Source: Corydoras sp. C115 (taxonomy: Eukaryota > Chordata > Actinopteri > Siluriformes > Callichthyidae). Taken from it: a stretch of DNA of 64,000 nt. The notes beneath the pieces were generated by a model. That model was given only the letters and a program-made list of their open reading frames with translations. It was not told where the DNA came from and made no database searches. Location of the stretch: assembly GCA_019802505.1 (NCBI GenBank), contig JAFMOC010000087.1, positions 527,001 to 591,000 of the forward strand, read 5' to 3'. The translations under genes and the position numbers were made by a program. Numbering within the stretch: position 1 is the stretch's first letter; each line of letters starts with the position of its first letter. This document shows, piece after piece, positions 11,200-21,786 of this stretch.

Positions 11200-12023
11200 T
11201 GATTTAGGCATGTACTTATAGGGCTTTTTTCTACACTATTGTTATTTACTTACACACTATAACTACGCCAATTAACTAAACATAATAAACGATGACCTAT
11301 TTCACTCAACTATAAACTGTTCTACTGGAAATAATTACAATTTGTTTCATTCTTAATAAAAAAAAACTCAACAGCATGTATGTGTTACTGACTGCAATAA
11401 GTGCTCATTTGGAAGGCACTTGTATACAGGATCATTAACTCAAGTCTTTACAGGTCAAACCCAATTATCACACGGTTCCCCAGGTGGCAACACAAGGGCT
11501 CTGAACAGTTCACATAGCAATCAGAACCTTCGGATAAATGCATAAATAATACATTGACGAATCTCATCATTTGTTTTGAAACACGTCATCTCTGAGGTTT
11601 TTTGCTGGCATTCATCGATGACAGATTTGCACAGATCACATCAGAGGACTAAAATCAGAGCAGTCATCCTGGATTGACATTTGGGGCAATGTCAGTTTCC
11701 ACCAGGCTTCTGTAGTCTGATTTAGCAACATCTTTCTACCTGCATATTCTTCCTCATTAAGTCCCACAGAGGAGTTTTTCTCAGCATGCTCTCTGAACCT
11801 CGAGCATCTGGAGCTATGTATTGATTTGCACTAAATTCCAGACTAGCTAGATATTAGTTATGGTTTGTGAGAAACAGACAAGGCATGCAAGGCACTGGGA
11901 TTAATATTGCTAGTTATGTTAATAGGAATCTTTAATCTGACCACAGATGGGATATTGGAGAGTTTATGAAATTTGTTTCTTAATGCACAAATTGTTTTTT
12001 TTAATTTAGTTGATTACGTTGGT

Positions 12024-12371
12024 GGCGGCACGGTGGCTTAGTGGTTAGCACGTTCGCATCTCAGTGCTAGGGATTCCCGGTTCGAATCCCCATCTGGGTG
12101 GAGTTTCCATGTTCTCCCCGTGTCTGCGTGGGTTTCCTCCGGGTTCTCCGGTTTCCTCCCACAGTCCAAAAACACGGATCAAGTCAATTGAATTCTCAAA
12201 ATTGCCCCATATAGAGTGTGTCTGTGTGAGTGAGTGTGTGCCCAGCGATGCATTGGTGTCCTGTCCTGGGTGTATCTGCCCAGCGCCCGAAACGTCCTCC
12301 CCTGGATGGGCATGGGGAACCCCACCGTGACCCTAATAGAGGATAAAGCAGAAGATAATGAATGAATGAAT
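12024..12371 (+). repeat. SINE-A
   Basis: Full-length sense copy with perfect A and B boxes and a (GAAT)n tail. No TSD recognised. Confidence 0.9.
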
Positions 12372-12663
12372 GTGTCTTAAAGTCAGATTGAGCATTGGAA
12401 GAGATTGTTCTGAGTGAAAACCATAAGTGCCATTACTCGTTGCAGTAACAGGTTGCATTCTGAATTGATCTCACTAATGGATTATGTATAATGTATCAGA
12501 TGGCTTCCATGCGATGTCTGAGGCTGAAGTATGGTTAAAGTCTGGACAGTTTGGTTTTGACAGTTGGGAGGACTAGTGTGCAGTTATGCAATAGTGTTTA
12601 GAATGTCTGAAAACACAGAATTTACATCACAATGAAATCACAAACTTCAAATAACTGGCCAGC

Positions 12664-13003
12664 ATCATTATCTCCCACTTTATCCTCTATTAGGGTCACG
12701 GTGGGGTTCCCCATGCCCATACAGTAGAGAACCTCTTGGGCGCTGGGCAGATAGACCCAGGACAGGGCGCCAATCCATCGCTGGGCACACACTCACTCAC
12801 ACAGACACACTCTATATGGGGCAATTTAGAGAATTCAATTGACTTGATCCATGTTTTTGGACTGTGGGAGGAAACCGGAGAACCTGGAAGAAGCCCACGC
12901 AGACACGGGGAGAACATGGAAACTCCACCCAGATGGGGATTCGAACCGGGAATCCCTAGCGCTGAGAGGCGAACGTGCAAACCACTAAGCCACCGTGCCG
13001 CCC
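12664..13003 (-). repeat. SINE-A
   Basis: Full-length antisense copy. It is separated from the next antisense copy only by that copy's TSD. Confidence 0.9.
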
Positions 13004-13016
13004 CAGTTACAAACCA

Positions 13017-13370
13017 TTCATTCATTCATCCATTATCTTCCGCTTTATCCTCGATTAGGGTTCACGGTGGGGGTTCCCCATGCCCATCCAGGGGAGAACC
13101 TCTCTGGCGCTGGGCAGATACACCCAGGACAGGGCGCCAATCCATCGCTGGGCACACACTCACTCACACAGACACACTCTATATGGGGCAATTTGGAGAA
13201 CTCAATTGATTTGATCCATGTTTTTGGACTGTGGGAGGAAACCGGAGAACCCGGAGGAAACCCACGTGGACACGGGGAGAACATGGAAACTCCACCCAGA
13301 TGGGGATTCGAACCGGGAATCCCTAGCGCTGAGAGGTGAACGTGCTAACCACTAAGCCACCGTGCCGCCC
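13017..13370 (-). repeat. SINE-A with 13-bp TSD
   Basis: Full-length antisense copy. The direct repeat cagttacaaacca lies at 13004-13016 and 13371-13383. It sits about 40 bp from the NCX exon at 13413. Confidence 0.93.
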
Positions 13371-13412
13371 CAGTTACAAACCAATCCTTTACAAATGCTT
13401 GATAAAATTCAC

Positions 13413-13676
13413 CTTGACAGTACACCCTGCATCTCCACCGTGCCTGCCCACTGTGAGCTTCAAAGAACCACAATTCTCGAAGCATTGGTAGAGGGCCGGT
13501 TCAAACTCCAGCCGTGTTGTGTAGGGGTCATCCTCCTGCTCTCGCGTCTCCCCGCCGCTCACCACCTTCCGAGCCTGATCGGCGGCATGCTTCTTCAGAA
13601 TGTTTCCAGCTCCTGTCATCATCCTTGTGGCCTGGATTCGGTAAAACGCCCGGCTCTTCTGTTGCTGCATCAATAC
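13413..13676 (-). CDS. slc8a: Na+/Ca2+ exchanger (SLC8A/NCX) exon: loop segment leading into CBD1
   Basis: An 88-codon phase-0 exon continuing directly from residue 343. It begins VLMQQQKSRAFYRIQATRMM, a segment highly conserved in all NCX proteins. It continues through GAGNILKKHAADQARK, a variable acidic linker (EQEDDP), and the first CBD1 strands with the ECG-type motif YQCFENCG, ending GCTVK. The acceptor reads gtattctcag before GTATTG and the donor is AAG/gtgaat. Joining it to the flanking exons restores an unbroken NCX frame (NYQ-VLMQQQ and TVK-VDYRTEDG). In mammals this is internal to one large exon. The QVL and ARK context resembles NCX1 rather than NCX2/NCX3, which read YAL at this point. 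Confidence 0.94.
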
Positions 13677-13933
13677 CTGAGAATACGACCATGAAATAAC
13701 ATACTGTTATTTCATATAAGTTTAGAAAAATAGCCAAGTTAAATGCATGTCGACTCAAATGAAACATTATCTACTGCCAAATTTTTAAATAATTTTAAAG
13801 CCATGCAGTTACAAGGGACCAGTATCGGCGTGTTTGCATGTGTAGAGAATAGATCAGAAAGTTAGTTTTTATTAGACAGTGCATAATCAGAATGAAATAT
13901 AAGGTAAGTGATTTATAAATAAGTCATTTATAC
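13677..13933 (-). other. Short intron (257 bp) inside the canonical NCX exon 2
   Basis: Phase-0 intron between Q343 and V344, with donor CAG/gtataa and acceptor ttctcag. It holds no SINE or other element. Confidence 0.9.
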
Positions 13934-14962
13934 CTGATAATTGGCCATCTCTACCAGTTGCTCCATGTCTTTATCCGGATGTCTCTGCTTGAGCTCTTTC
14001 AGCGTTCTGGCCATGTCTCTTCGGGCTTCGTCTTCCTGATCACGCGCTCCAAATCCATCCTCTCCCCCAAGCATGCCATCCAGATGCACTCCCATGCCGT
14101 CCAGCTCCAGCATGTCCATCTTGGTAAAGGTTGTTTCCTTCAGTCCTTCATCTCCTCCCTCGGTCTCCACTACAATGCCATGGCTCTTATCGGCACGGTA
14201 ACGTTTGCGACTATACTTGTAGACAAACAGACGGCGGTCGGCAACCCATGCCTGTACCACGCAAATGGGAAAGAAGAGAAAAGTCAGCACAGCCTCCCAA
14301 ACCTCAACTTCCCCCGGGGATGAGACGCAGAGGATGACGTAGAGCCACACATAAGCAAAGATGCTCCACGCCGCCGTGACGAAGAAGACCCGGAGATGTT
14401 TGACTTTTCGGGTGTCACCATCAGGAACCACATAAACACAAATGCCAATGATGACGAACATGTTGAAGGCAGCACTGCCCACAATGGTGCTTGGACCAAG
14501 GTCTCCTGCTTCGAAGTGATGCCCACACACTTCAATGACCGAGAGTAAGATCTCAGGGGCTGACGAGCCCAAGGCCATTAGAGTTAAGTTAGATACGGTC
14601 TCGTTCCAAATGCGTACCGTTGCCGTACAGGTTTCACCGTTGGGCCTCTTGATGGTGATCTCCTTTTCTTGAGAGGTGATCACCTCGATGGAAGACATAA
14701 AGCGGTCAGCAATGATTGACATCCCTAGGAACATGTACACCAAAGCCACGAAGTAGACAATGGCTCGAGCCACCTTGTCACCCACAGAGGGATTTTGGGG
14801 ATTCCATACTGGTAAGATCACACCCTCGGAGCAAACAGCACCTAGGGAACAGTTGCTATCGGATGCAGACAGATCATTGGAGCTGGCATTACAGGAAACG
14901 GAGAAAGAGATCAACAGCAGGACGGGAAGACAAATGCACAGGGTTTGGTGGAACGGCAGCAT
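13934..14962 (-). CDS. slc8a: Na+/Ca2+ exchanger (SLC8A/NCX) first coding exon
   Basis: Encodes residues 1-343 of an electrogenic 3Na+:1Ca2+ exchanger of the plasma membrane. Residues 1 to about 26 form a hydrophobic signal peptide, and the extracellular N-terminus carries possible N-glycosylation sites (NAS, NCS). Membrane segments begin near VYFVALVYMFLGMSIIADRF. The ion-binding alpha-1 repeat is clear: ALGSSAPEILLSVIEV (about 130-145) and VGSAAFNMF (about 161-169). Two more helices follow (FFVTAAWSIFAYVWLYVIL, then VLTFLFFPICVVQAWV). The basic XIP autoinhibitory segment starts at RRLFVYKYSRKRYR (about 243). The exon ends in the conserved LKELKQRHPDKDMEQLVEMANYQ. The ATG at 14962 precedes the signal peptide and has a purine at -3. 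Donor is CAG/gtataa, phase 0. Closest to NCX1/NCX4-type members; the paralog is unresolved. Confidence 0.96.
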
Positions 14963-15016
14963 GGCTCAGCAGTGGTCAGTCTCCTGGAATGACTTGGATG
15001 ATGCTTTTTGTGGGTT
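14963..15016 (-). other. slc8a: 5' UTR part of the first coding exon and its splice acceptor
   Basis: The pyrimidine-rich stretch ttgttttttgcttccaaa is followed by cctag, giving an acceptor before 15016. A branch-point-like tactaag lies about 35 nt upstream. This matches the NCX arrangement in which the first coding exon is exon 2 and the 5' UTR begins on a distant exon. Confidence 0.75.
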
Positions 15017-15157
15017 CTAGGTTTGGAAGCAAAAAACAAAACCAACGCTTAGTACGTCTCAACATAGATCAGGGTTTCACATAAACAGTGATGATTTACA
15101 TTGAAATGTACAAATGTTTCTTCATCCATAAGTTTGTGGCTGTCAGTGTGGATCCAT

Positions 15158-15392
15158 CCATCCATTATCTCCTGCTTTATCCTCTACTAGGTTCGCGGGG
15201 GTGCTGCCCATATGGGGCAATTTGGAGAATTCAATTCCATGTTTTTTTGGACTGTTTTTTTGGAGGAAACCGGAGAACCCGGAGAAAACCAACGCAGCCA
15301 CGGGGAGAACATGGAGACTCGAACCTTCGAACCAGGAATCCCTAGCGCTGAGAGGAGAACATGCTAACCACTAATCCACCATGAAGCCTCAT
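15158..15392 (-). repeat. SINE-A with internal deletion
   Basis: The antisense copy lost the middle from the bridge to the GCCCC motif (gtgctgccca joins tatggggcaa). A 9-bp direct repeat tggatccat lies at 15149-15157 and 15393-15401. It is part of an inverted duplication with about 26485-26592. Confidence 0.8.
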
Positions 15393-15446
15393 TGGATCCA
15401 TTAATTCAAAATAATCAAAGAATCCATTTTTTTCCCTTTAACCTAA

Positions 15447-15778
15447 TTGTGGCTTAGTGTTTAGCATGTTCTCCTCTCAACACTAGGGATTCCCGGTTCG
15501 AATCCCAATCTGGCTGGAGTTTCCATCTTCTCCCCGTGTCCGCGTAGGTTTCCTCCAGGTTCTCCGGTTTCCTCCCACAGTCCAAAAACATGGATCAAGG
15601 TCATTTGAATTCTCTAAATTGCCCCATATAGAGTGTGTCTGTGTGAGTGAGTGTGTGTTCAGCGATAGATTGGCACCCTGTCCTGGGTGTATCTACCCAG
15701 CGCCTGAAAAGTGGGGGGGCATGGGGAACCCCCTGTGACCCTAGTAGAGGATAAAGCGGAAGATAATGGATGGATGGA
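15447..15778 (+). repeat. SINE-A with 8-bp direct repeat
   Basis: Starts just before the A box (ttgtggcttagtg), with a (GGAT)n tail. The repeat taacctaa lies at 15439-15446 and 15779-15786. It carries the variant A-box flank cttagtgtttagca, shared with the inverted counterpart at 26148-26426. Confidence 0.85.
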
Positions 15779-16600
15779 TAACCTAAATTAAAAAAAAAAA
15801 AAAAAAGCAATTAATATTATCTGGTTTTATATCTAATGCTATGTTTTGACCTGAAGAATTGATTCTATAAATAAGATCAATTCAAGATAAATTCAAAACC
15901 ATGCATCTTTTCTGTCTGTCTTCGTTTCTGTTATCCCTTCTGTCATGCTTGGGGATGAACATCAAAGATTTGAGTGATTGTGACAGAATGCACACTGTTT
16001 GGCCAGGCATGACATTTTACAAGCGTGACGTGATTAAAACACACATACACATTTCTACACACACACACACGCTTTCACACTTGTACACGCACAAATTGTT
16101 TTGATGGGGAAAAAAAGTGCTGACTTTCCAGACAAGAATTAGGCGTAGTCACAAACATCGATAATGAATTAAATTATCCATTTAGTTTATTTTAGCATGA
16201 AATTAGGTCTAGACTTGTGTCTGACAAAGTGGCCGTAATTAGAAATTGAATCATTCTGCAGTGTTTCATACAAATCAGGATTGGAATTTTATTATTTCCC
16301 TTAATTATATTCTGTGATTGTGTGTGTCTGGGGGGGAGGGGGGTGTTACAGTAAAAAGTTGAGCATTAGTCTTTGAGCAACTAAGATTCAGCACCATGGA
16401 GAGTTCAGAAAATACAAGATCTGTAGCACATTAGCGAGACAGCTGGAAGGTTAAGTGTATTTCAGTTTTTACATGCTGGTATCTTACAAAATATGCACGT
16501 TTATTATCATTTTAATGATTTATTATTAAGCCTCGGCTAGTATTCTAGTATTATTTTCTTATTTTAATCATTTTTTTATATTGTGTTGTGTCTTAAAGTA

Positions 16601-16948
16601 GCGGCACGGTGGCTTTACCACGTTCGCCTTTCAGCGCTAGGGATTCCCGGTTCGAATCCCCATCTGGGTGGGGTTTCCATGTTCTCCCCGTGTCTGTGTG
16701 GGTTTCCTCCGGGTTCTCCGGTTTCCTCCCACAGTCCAAAAACATGGTTCAAGTCAATTGAGTTCTCCAAATTGCCCCATATAGAGTGTGTATGTGTGCG
16801 TGTCTTTGTGAGTGAGTGTGTGCCCAGTGATAGGTTGGCGCCCTGTCCTGGGTGTATCTGCCCAGCGCCTGAAACATTCTCCCCTGGATGGGCATGGGGA
16901 ACCCCACCGCGACCCTAATAGAGGATAAAGCGGGAGATAATGAATGAA
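16601..16948 (+). repeat. SINE-A with head deletion
   Basis: The A box is broken: cggtggctttaccacgttcg lacks the tagtggttag part. B box, body and tail are intact. Confidence 0.85.
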
Positions 16949-17312
16949 TTAATTGATTATTAAGCCTTTGTATAAAGCAGAGTTTCCAAACAGTTTCCTT
17001 TGAATTTTTGACGCTGCTGATTTCAGATCAGTATGTTATGCATTACTATCCTCTGGATTTACCGTGTAATTATGGGTAAACATCTTTTGAATAAAAATCA
17101 AATCATCTCATTTTGAGGCAGTACATTACATAAGTTCAATTAAAGTAAAAAACAGTGGCACTTATCTTCCACAGGGGCAAAAGTGCTTTTTAATTAATAA
17201 ATTAGTAATATGAAAAGTAAATAAATGACATCTCAGTCATTATAAAATTACATTAATTTCTTAAAAATATAATCATCTTCAACAGTAAATTATAATATAT
17301 GCCATTAATTGA

Positions 17313-17328
17313 CAAACACACACACAAA

Positions 17329-17370
<42 letters not shown>

Positions 17371-17376
17371 AACACA
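17313..17376 (+). repeat. (CA)n microsatellite
   Basis: CA run interspersed with caaaca units. Confidence 0.95.
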
Positions 17377-17634
17377 GCTCAATATTGTAATGTGGTGTGA
17401 TTTTCATGTTCATTGTAATGTTCTGTTGGCAATCACATTTATGTAAATAATGGTGTTGGTAATACAACACAATGCACAAGAAATGACGTGCAACAAAATA
17501 TGTAATCTATTTGAGCACATTTCTGAAAACAACTTTGAGGCGTGAGGTGGGTTAGAACCATCGTTTATTTAAGGGGGTCATGGCACTAGACACATCAATG
17601 TGACAGAAGGCTGATAAGTTCCTCTGTGTGTGTG

Positions 17635-17641
<7 letters not shown>

Positions 17642-17698
<57 letters not shown>
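17642..17698 (+). repeat. (GT)n microsatellite
   Basis: Near-uninterrupted GT repeat of about 57 bp. Confidence 0.97.
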
Positions 17699-17700
<2 letters not shown>

Positions 17701-17964
17701 TAAACGTTAGATTATGCCCAGCTAAGCTCAAATTATGGCTTGGAAGAGTGTGCTAGAGAGGCTGCTGGATAGAGAAGGGACATGATTTAGGGATTAGGCT
17801 GCTGGATTTCAGCGTTTCCTATTTTGAAGGTTTGATGATATGAATAATTAGACAGATTTATACAATGATGTGCAACACAGCGTGTAGAACATGACCCTGT
17901 TGCTTGACCATGCATTGACACTTATGTTAAAAAACGCACACACACATGCATCATCTCACATACG

Positions 17965-17966
<2 letters not shown>

Positions 17967-18028
<62 letters not shown>
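17967..18028 (+). repeat. (CA)n microsatellite
   Basis: Uninterrupted CA repeat of about 60 bp, roughly 270 bp from an inverse (GT)n run. Confidence 0.97.
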
Positions 18029-18032
<4 letters not shown>

Positions 18033-18158
18033 ATCAAGACAAACTTAAGCTTCCTTTCGTGTCACATATATACAGCATAATTTAGCTTCTGTACCAACAT
18101 TTTGTACTAAATCCCCAACATTCATTATCTTCTGCTTAATACTATACAAAATATAAAA

Positions 18159-18161
<3 letters not shown>

Positions 18162-18241
<80 letters not shown>
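18162..18241 (+). repeat. (TA)n microsatellite
   Basis: About 80 bp of TA repeat leading directly into the inverted repeat at 18242. Confidence 0.97.
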
Positions 18242-18246
<5 letters not shown>

Positions 18247-18300
18247 AGTATACAGTAGATATATTTATATTCTATATTTATATCTACTGTATACTACTTT
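18242..18300. repeat. Perfect 22-bp inverted repeat (hairpin)
   Basis: Arms 18242-18263 and 18279-18300 are exact reverse complements around a 15-nt AT loop. The arm core is agtagtatacagtagat. A second (TA)n tract follows at 18329-18380. Confidence 0.9.
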
Positions 18301-18314
18301 TTATTTATAGTGTG

Positions 18315-18328
<14 letters not shown>

Positions 18329-18380
<52 letters not shown>
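18329..18380 (+). repeat. (TA)n microsatellite
   Basis: About 52 bp of TA repeat preceded by a short GT run. Confidence 0.95.
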
Positions 18381-18383
<3 letters not shown>

Positions 18384-18393
18384 TTAAATTTAT

Positions 18394-19088
18394 TTTATAT
18401 ACTGTATATACATATATTTTTATATTATATTTATAGTTAAAATATACTGTATATTATATTTATATTTGTAGTTGTATATTATATATATTCACAGCTGTAT
18501 ATTATTATATTTCACATATCTATATGTCATAGGCGCCTGGGGCACCTGTCCCTCGTTTGGGTTCTTGTCTCAGCTGGGTGATTGGTTTGTTTCTGTGCAC
18601 GTGATTAGTTGGGTTGTTATTTAGTTTCCGTTTTCCCTCTTTTCGGGGCACGTCTTTGTTTTGTGGTTATTATACCCAATGTTAGTTTGTTCGTTTGTTC
18701 CCCCTTTTTGTTGGTGTTCCGTCACCAGCTTTTAATAAATTCGGTTTGGTTTTTATCCCGGTGTTTCTGGACTCCTCCTTCCGCGTTCTGCCACGGTGCG
18801 TCGCTGCGCAATAGCTCCGCGCAGGTCGCACTCGTGGGAGCGTGTTCCCTCCATTTGGGCCGGCGTACGCAGTATTCCCTGCTTAGCCGGTGCCCGGGAA
18901 GCGCTCACTATGCACGAGCGGTGTACGCGATTGCTCCGCATAGCCGCTCACATCTGGGGAAGAACGAGCTTTCTGACACTATATACTGTATTTTTTAATT
19001 CTCATTTTCTTCTCGTTCTTATCTCATGTACCACATGTGATAATAATTATAATAAATTTCTTGAATCTTAAATCTTGAATCTTGAATA
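18394..19088 (+). repeat. AT-rich LINE-like 3' end split by a solo LTR
   Basis: 18394-18524 and 18979-19088 together match the element at 1375-1612, ending in a (CTTGAAT)n tail. The intervening 454 bp is a solo LTR. Confidence 0.6.
18525..18978 (+). mobile_element. Solo LTR of an LTR retrotransposon
   Basis: The 454-bp segment starts TGTCA and ends TGACA, a perfect 5-bp terminal inverted repeat. The 5-bp TSD ctata flanks it at 18520-18524 and 18979-18983. Inside is a polyadenylation-type AATAAA at about 18734, preceded by T-rich sequence and followed by a GC- and CpG-rich 3' part, as in a U3-R-U5 layout. The orientation is inferred from that signal. There is no internal coding region, so this is the product of LTR-LTR recombination. 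Ends and TSD length suit the Ty3/Gypsy type, but no protein is available to confirm it. Confidence 0.88.
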
Positions 19089-19351
19089 CTAGGGTCGTGG
19101 GATTTTTCCATGCCCGTCCACATCCAGGGTAAAACATTTCATCCGCTGGGCAGATACACCCAGGACAGGGTGACCAATTGACCAATCTATCACTCAATCA
19201 CACATATACTTATTTATCATTTGGTTGGGCCAATTCGGAGCATGCATTTTACCTTAAACCCATGTTTTTGGACTGTGTGCGGAAACCGGAGAACCCGGAG
19301 AAAACTCACAGGGAGAATGTGGAAACTCCACCCACTGAGAACACGTTAACC
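19087..19351 (-). repeat. SINE-A, old copy
   Basis: Diverged antisense copy (gggcagatacacccaggaca and gaaaccggagaacccgg recognisable) without its tRNA head. Confidence 0.75.
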
Positions 19352-20003
19352 AAATAAAAAATACAATTAAATCCACCTTGCATACTGTAACGGCATCAAG
19401 CTGATTACATTATGTTGGAAGAACTGATAAAAGCTTAAAGCCTTTTGTGGGGCAGCTGGGGTTGGTTCATCTTCCAGCATGACAATCACTCTAATGGACC
19501 AGCGCAAAATAGCAATGCTTTGGCTTAAATACAGGAAGGTGAATGTTCATACGTCATAAATCCAACATAAAATCAGCTAATGGGATTAAATGGAGCACTT
19601 TAAGGCAATTTTACATGAATTCTGAAATATTTAAAGACATAGGATGTTCATTTTGCTGTTCGATGGACTTTCTTAGCTCAAAGTGAACAAGCCATGTCTT
19701 TATGTACCTCAGTTTTGTGCACAGGGTGCAGTCATGCTGGAAAAGGAAGGGCTTGTCCAAGCAGTTACCACAAACCTGCAGAGCAGCAAGCACATTTTCT
19801 GGCTGTCACTTTCCATTAACCAATGTTGTAGAGGCTGCCTTTCTGTGCATGGCAGCAGGTCAGCTACAGACTAGTTAAGGATTTGCTTCCAAAGTGCATC
19901 AATATGACAAATTGGCAGCTCGGCGTACCGAATCAAATGAAGAGCAAGGGTAAACAAATAAAGTGTATTTTAAAATCTGAATTTTAGCATTGCTCTTGTA
20001 CAT

Positions 20004-20476
20004 TCATTCATTCATTCATTATCTCCTCATAGCTTTGGAACGACCTACCTCTATATATTAGACAGGCCTCTTCACTGTCCATTTTGAAATCTAGTCTTAA
20101 AACCCATTTTTAACTCTCTGGCTTTTAATACACCATGATTTTACATTGGTTTTAATAACATTTTTTATATTGCGGTGGGGTTCCCCATGTCCATCCAGGG
20201 GAGAACGTCTCGGGCGCCGGGCAGATACACTCAGAACAGGACGCCAATCTATCGCTGGACACACACTCACTCACACAAACACACTCTACATGGGGCAATT
20301 TGGAGAACTCAATTGACTTGATCCATGTTTTTGGACTGTGGGAGGAAACCGGAGAACCCGGAGAAAACCCACGCGGACACGGGGAGAACATGGAAACTCC
20401 ACCCAGATGAGGATTCGAACCGGGAATCCCTAGCACTGAGAGGAGAACATACTAACCACTAAGCCACCGTGCCGCC
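20004..20476 (-). repeat. SINE-A/L2 chimera with 13-bp TSD
   Basis: An antisense SINE-A whose segment between the C-tract and the GATAATG tail is replaced by 145 bp of L2 LINE (20028-20172) in the opposite orientation. The TSD tgctcttgtacat lies at 19991-20003 and 20477-20489 and encloses the whole block. Confidence 0.88.
20028..20172 (+). repeat. L2-type LINE fragment (ORF2 C-terminus)
   Basis: Encodes LWNDLPLYIRQASS followed by L.ILKSSLKTH in one frame, the usual C-terminal signature of L2/CR1-clade ORF2. It then runs into stops. Confidence 0.75.
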
Positions 20477-20775
20477 TGCTCTTGTACATGCACGTTATAT
20501 AGTACTGTTTGTTATATAGTACACATATAAAGCATGGGCATTGGTAAACAGAACTTTAAATAAAGTAATGATGCCTAAATCTAATATGTGTAGGGTTGTG
20601 TTCCCATGCACACCTTCCCCACAATGGGCCTGACATTTCCCTCTTATTACACTAATTTATAATTTATAATTAATTTAATTTTATTAAGGACTTTGATGAG
20701 GCTTTGATTATTATGGACTGTGTACCAAGAGCATTAGAATGTAAGGCATACAGTATGTGTGGGTCTGTAATATGT

Positions 20776-21121
20776 TCATTCATTCATTATCTCCCGCTTT
20801 ATCCTCTATTAGGGTCGCGGTGGGGTTCCCCATGCCCATCCAGGGGAGAACGTCTCGGGCGCTGGGCAGATACACCCAGGACAGGGCGCCAATCCATCGC
20901 TGGGCACACACTCACTCACACAGACACACTCTATATGGGGCAATTTTGAGAAATCAATTGACTTGATCCATGTTTTTGGACTGTGGGAGGAAACCGGAGA
21001 ACCCGGAGGAAACCCACGCAGACACGTGGAGAACATGGAAACTCCACCCAGATGGGGATTCCAACCGGGAATCCCTAGCGCTGAGAGGAGAACGTGCTAA
21101 CCACTAAGCCAACGTGCCGCC
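20776..21121 (-). repeat. SINE-A with 12-bp TSD
   Basis: Full-length antisense copy. tctgtaatatgt lies at 20764-20775 and 21122-21133. Confidence 0.93.
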
Positions 21122-21786
21122 TCTGTAATATGTATTTGCTTTAATGTGGTATGTCTCAATGTCTCAATGCTGATCTTAGAACCTTCTTCAGCTTCCACTT
21201 ATCCCGTTATTACCCTACAAACATACACAAACTAGCATGCAGGTGCTGGAAGACATAAGTGGTCCCCATTTCTAACTCTCCTGCTGACTCCTGTCAACTT
21301 TTTTTCAAAAGGCACCCTTTAAAAGCCACCCATAAACTTATGATAAATCATAATCAGTGCTGAGACGTCCCCTCCAATCCTCCCTCTCTTTTAAAAAGAG
21401 TGTCTTACAGGATGTCATGTGCAGCTAAGGTGGCCAAATATAGTACCTGGTACTTATACACCCTGCCAAGGAAGGGTGGTTGTTAAGTCTGTGGATGAAA
21501 AAAAAGCTCTGATGAAAAAAGAAAAGAAAAGCCTCGCAGGGTTGGGTCCCAAATTTTACATCTGCAGGAGGGTTTTGGATTTTAATGAGGGGTTCAGGGA
21601 AAATTCAAGGCAGGACCACATGGGCTTGGTACAAGGGATAAGTAGTAGGCGCAGGCCGGTGGTTCAACAAACATGGAGATCGGTTCCAAAGCTGTTCAAA
21701 GTACAACTCAAAAGTATTTATCCATGACATTTGGCCAAAATGTTAACTGCTCTATACCAGAGGTGGTGAAAAATAACGGTAACAAG

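Larger units (their letters stand above)
9693..13412 (-). other. Intron interrupting the canonical NCX exon 2
   Basis: A 3.7-kb phase-0 intron between codons for K431 and V432. Donor is AAG/gtgaat and acceptor is cctcag. It holds six SINE-A units (the dimer at 10526, 12024, 12664 and 13017, with fragments). The stretches 9720-10512, 11213-12023 and 12372-12663 show no element or exon I can recognise. Confidence 0.9.

Noticed and set aside
13958..14323. Plus-strand open frames within 13934-14962
   Set aside because: Shadows of the NCX coding exon. The minus frame carries the alpha-1 and XIP motifs.
18609..18998. A 129-aa open frame
   Set aside because: It lies almost entirely inside the solo LTR and crosses its 3' boundary and TSD. 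No domain is recognisable.
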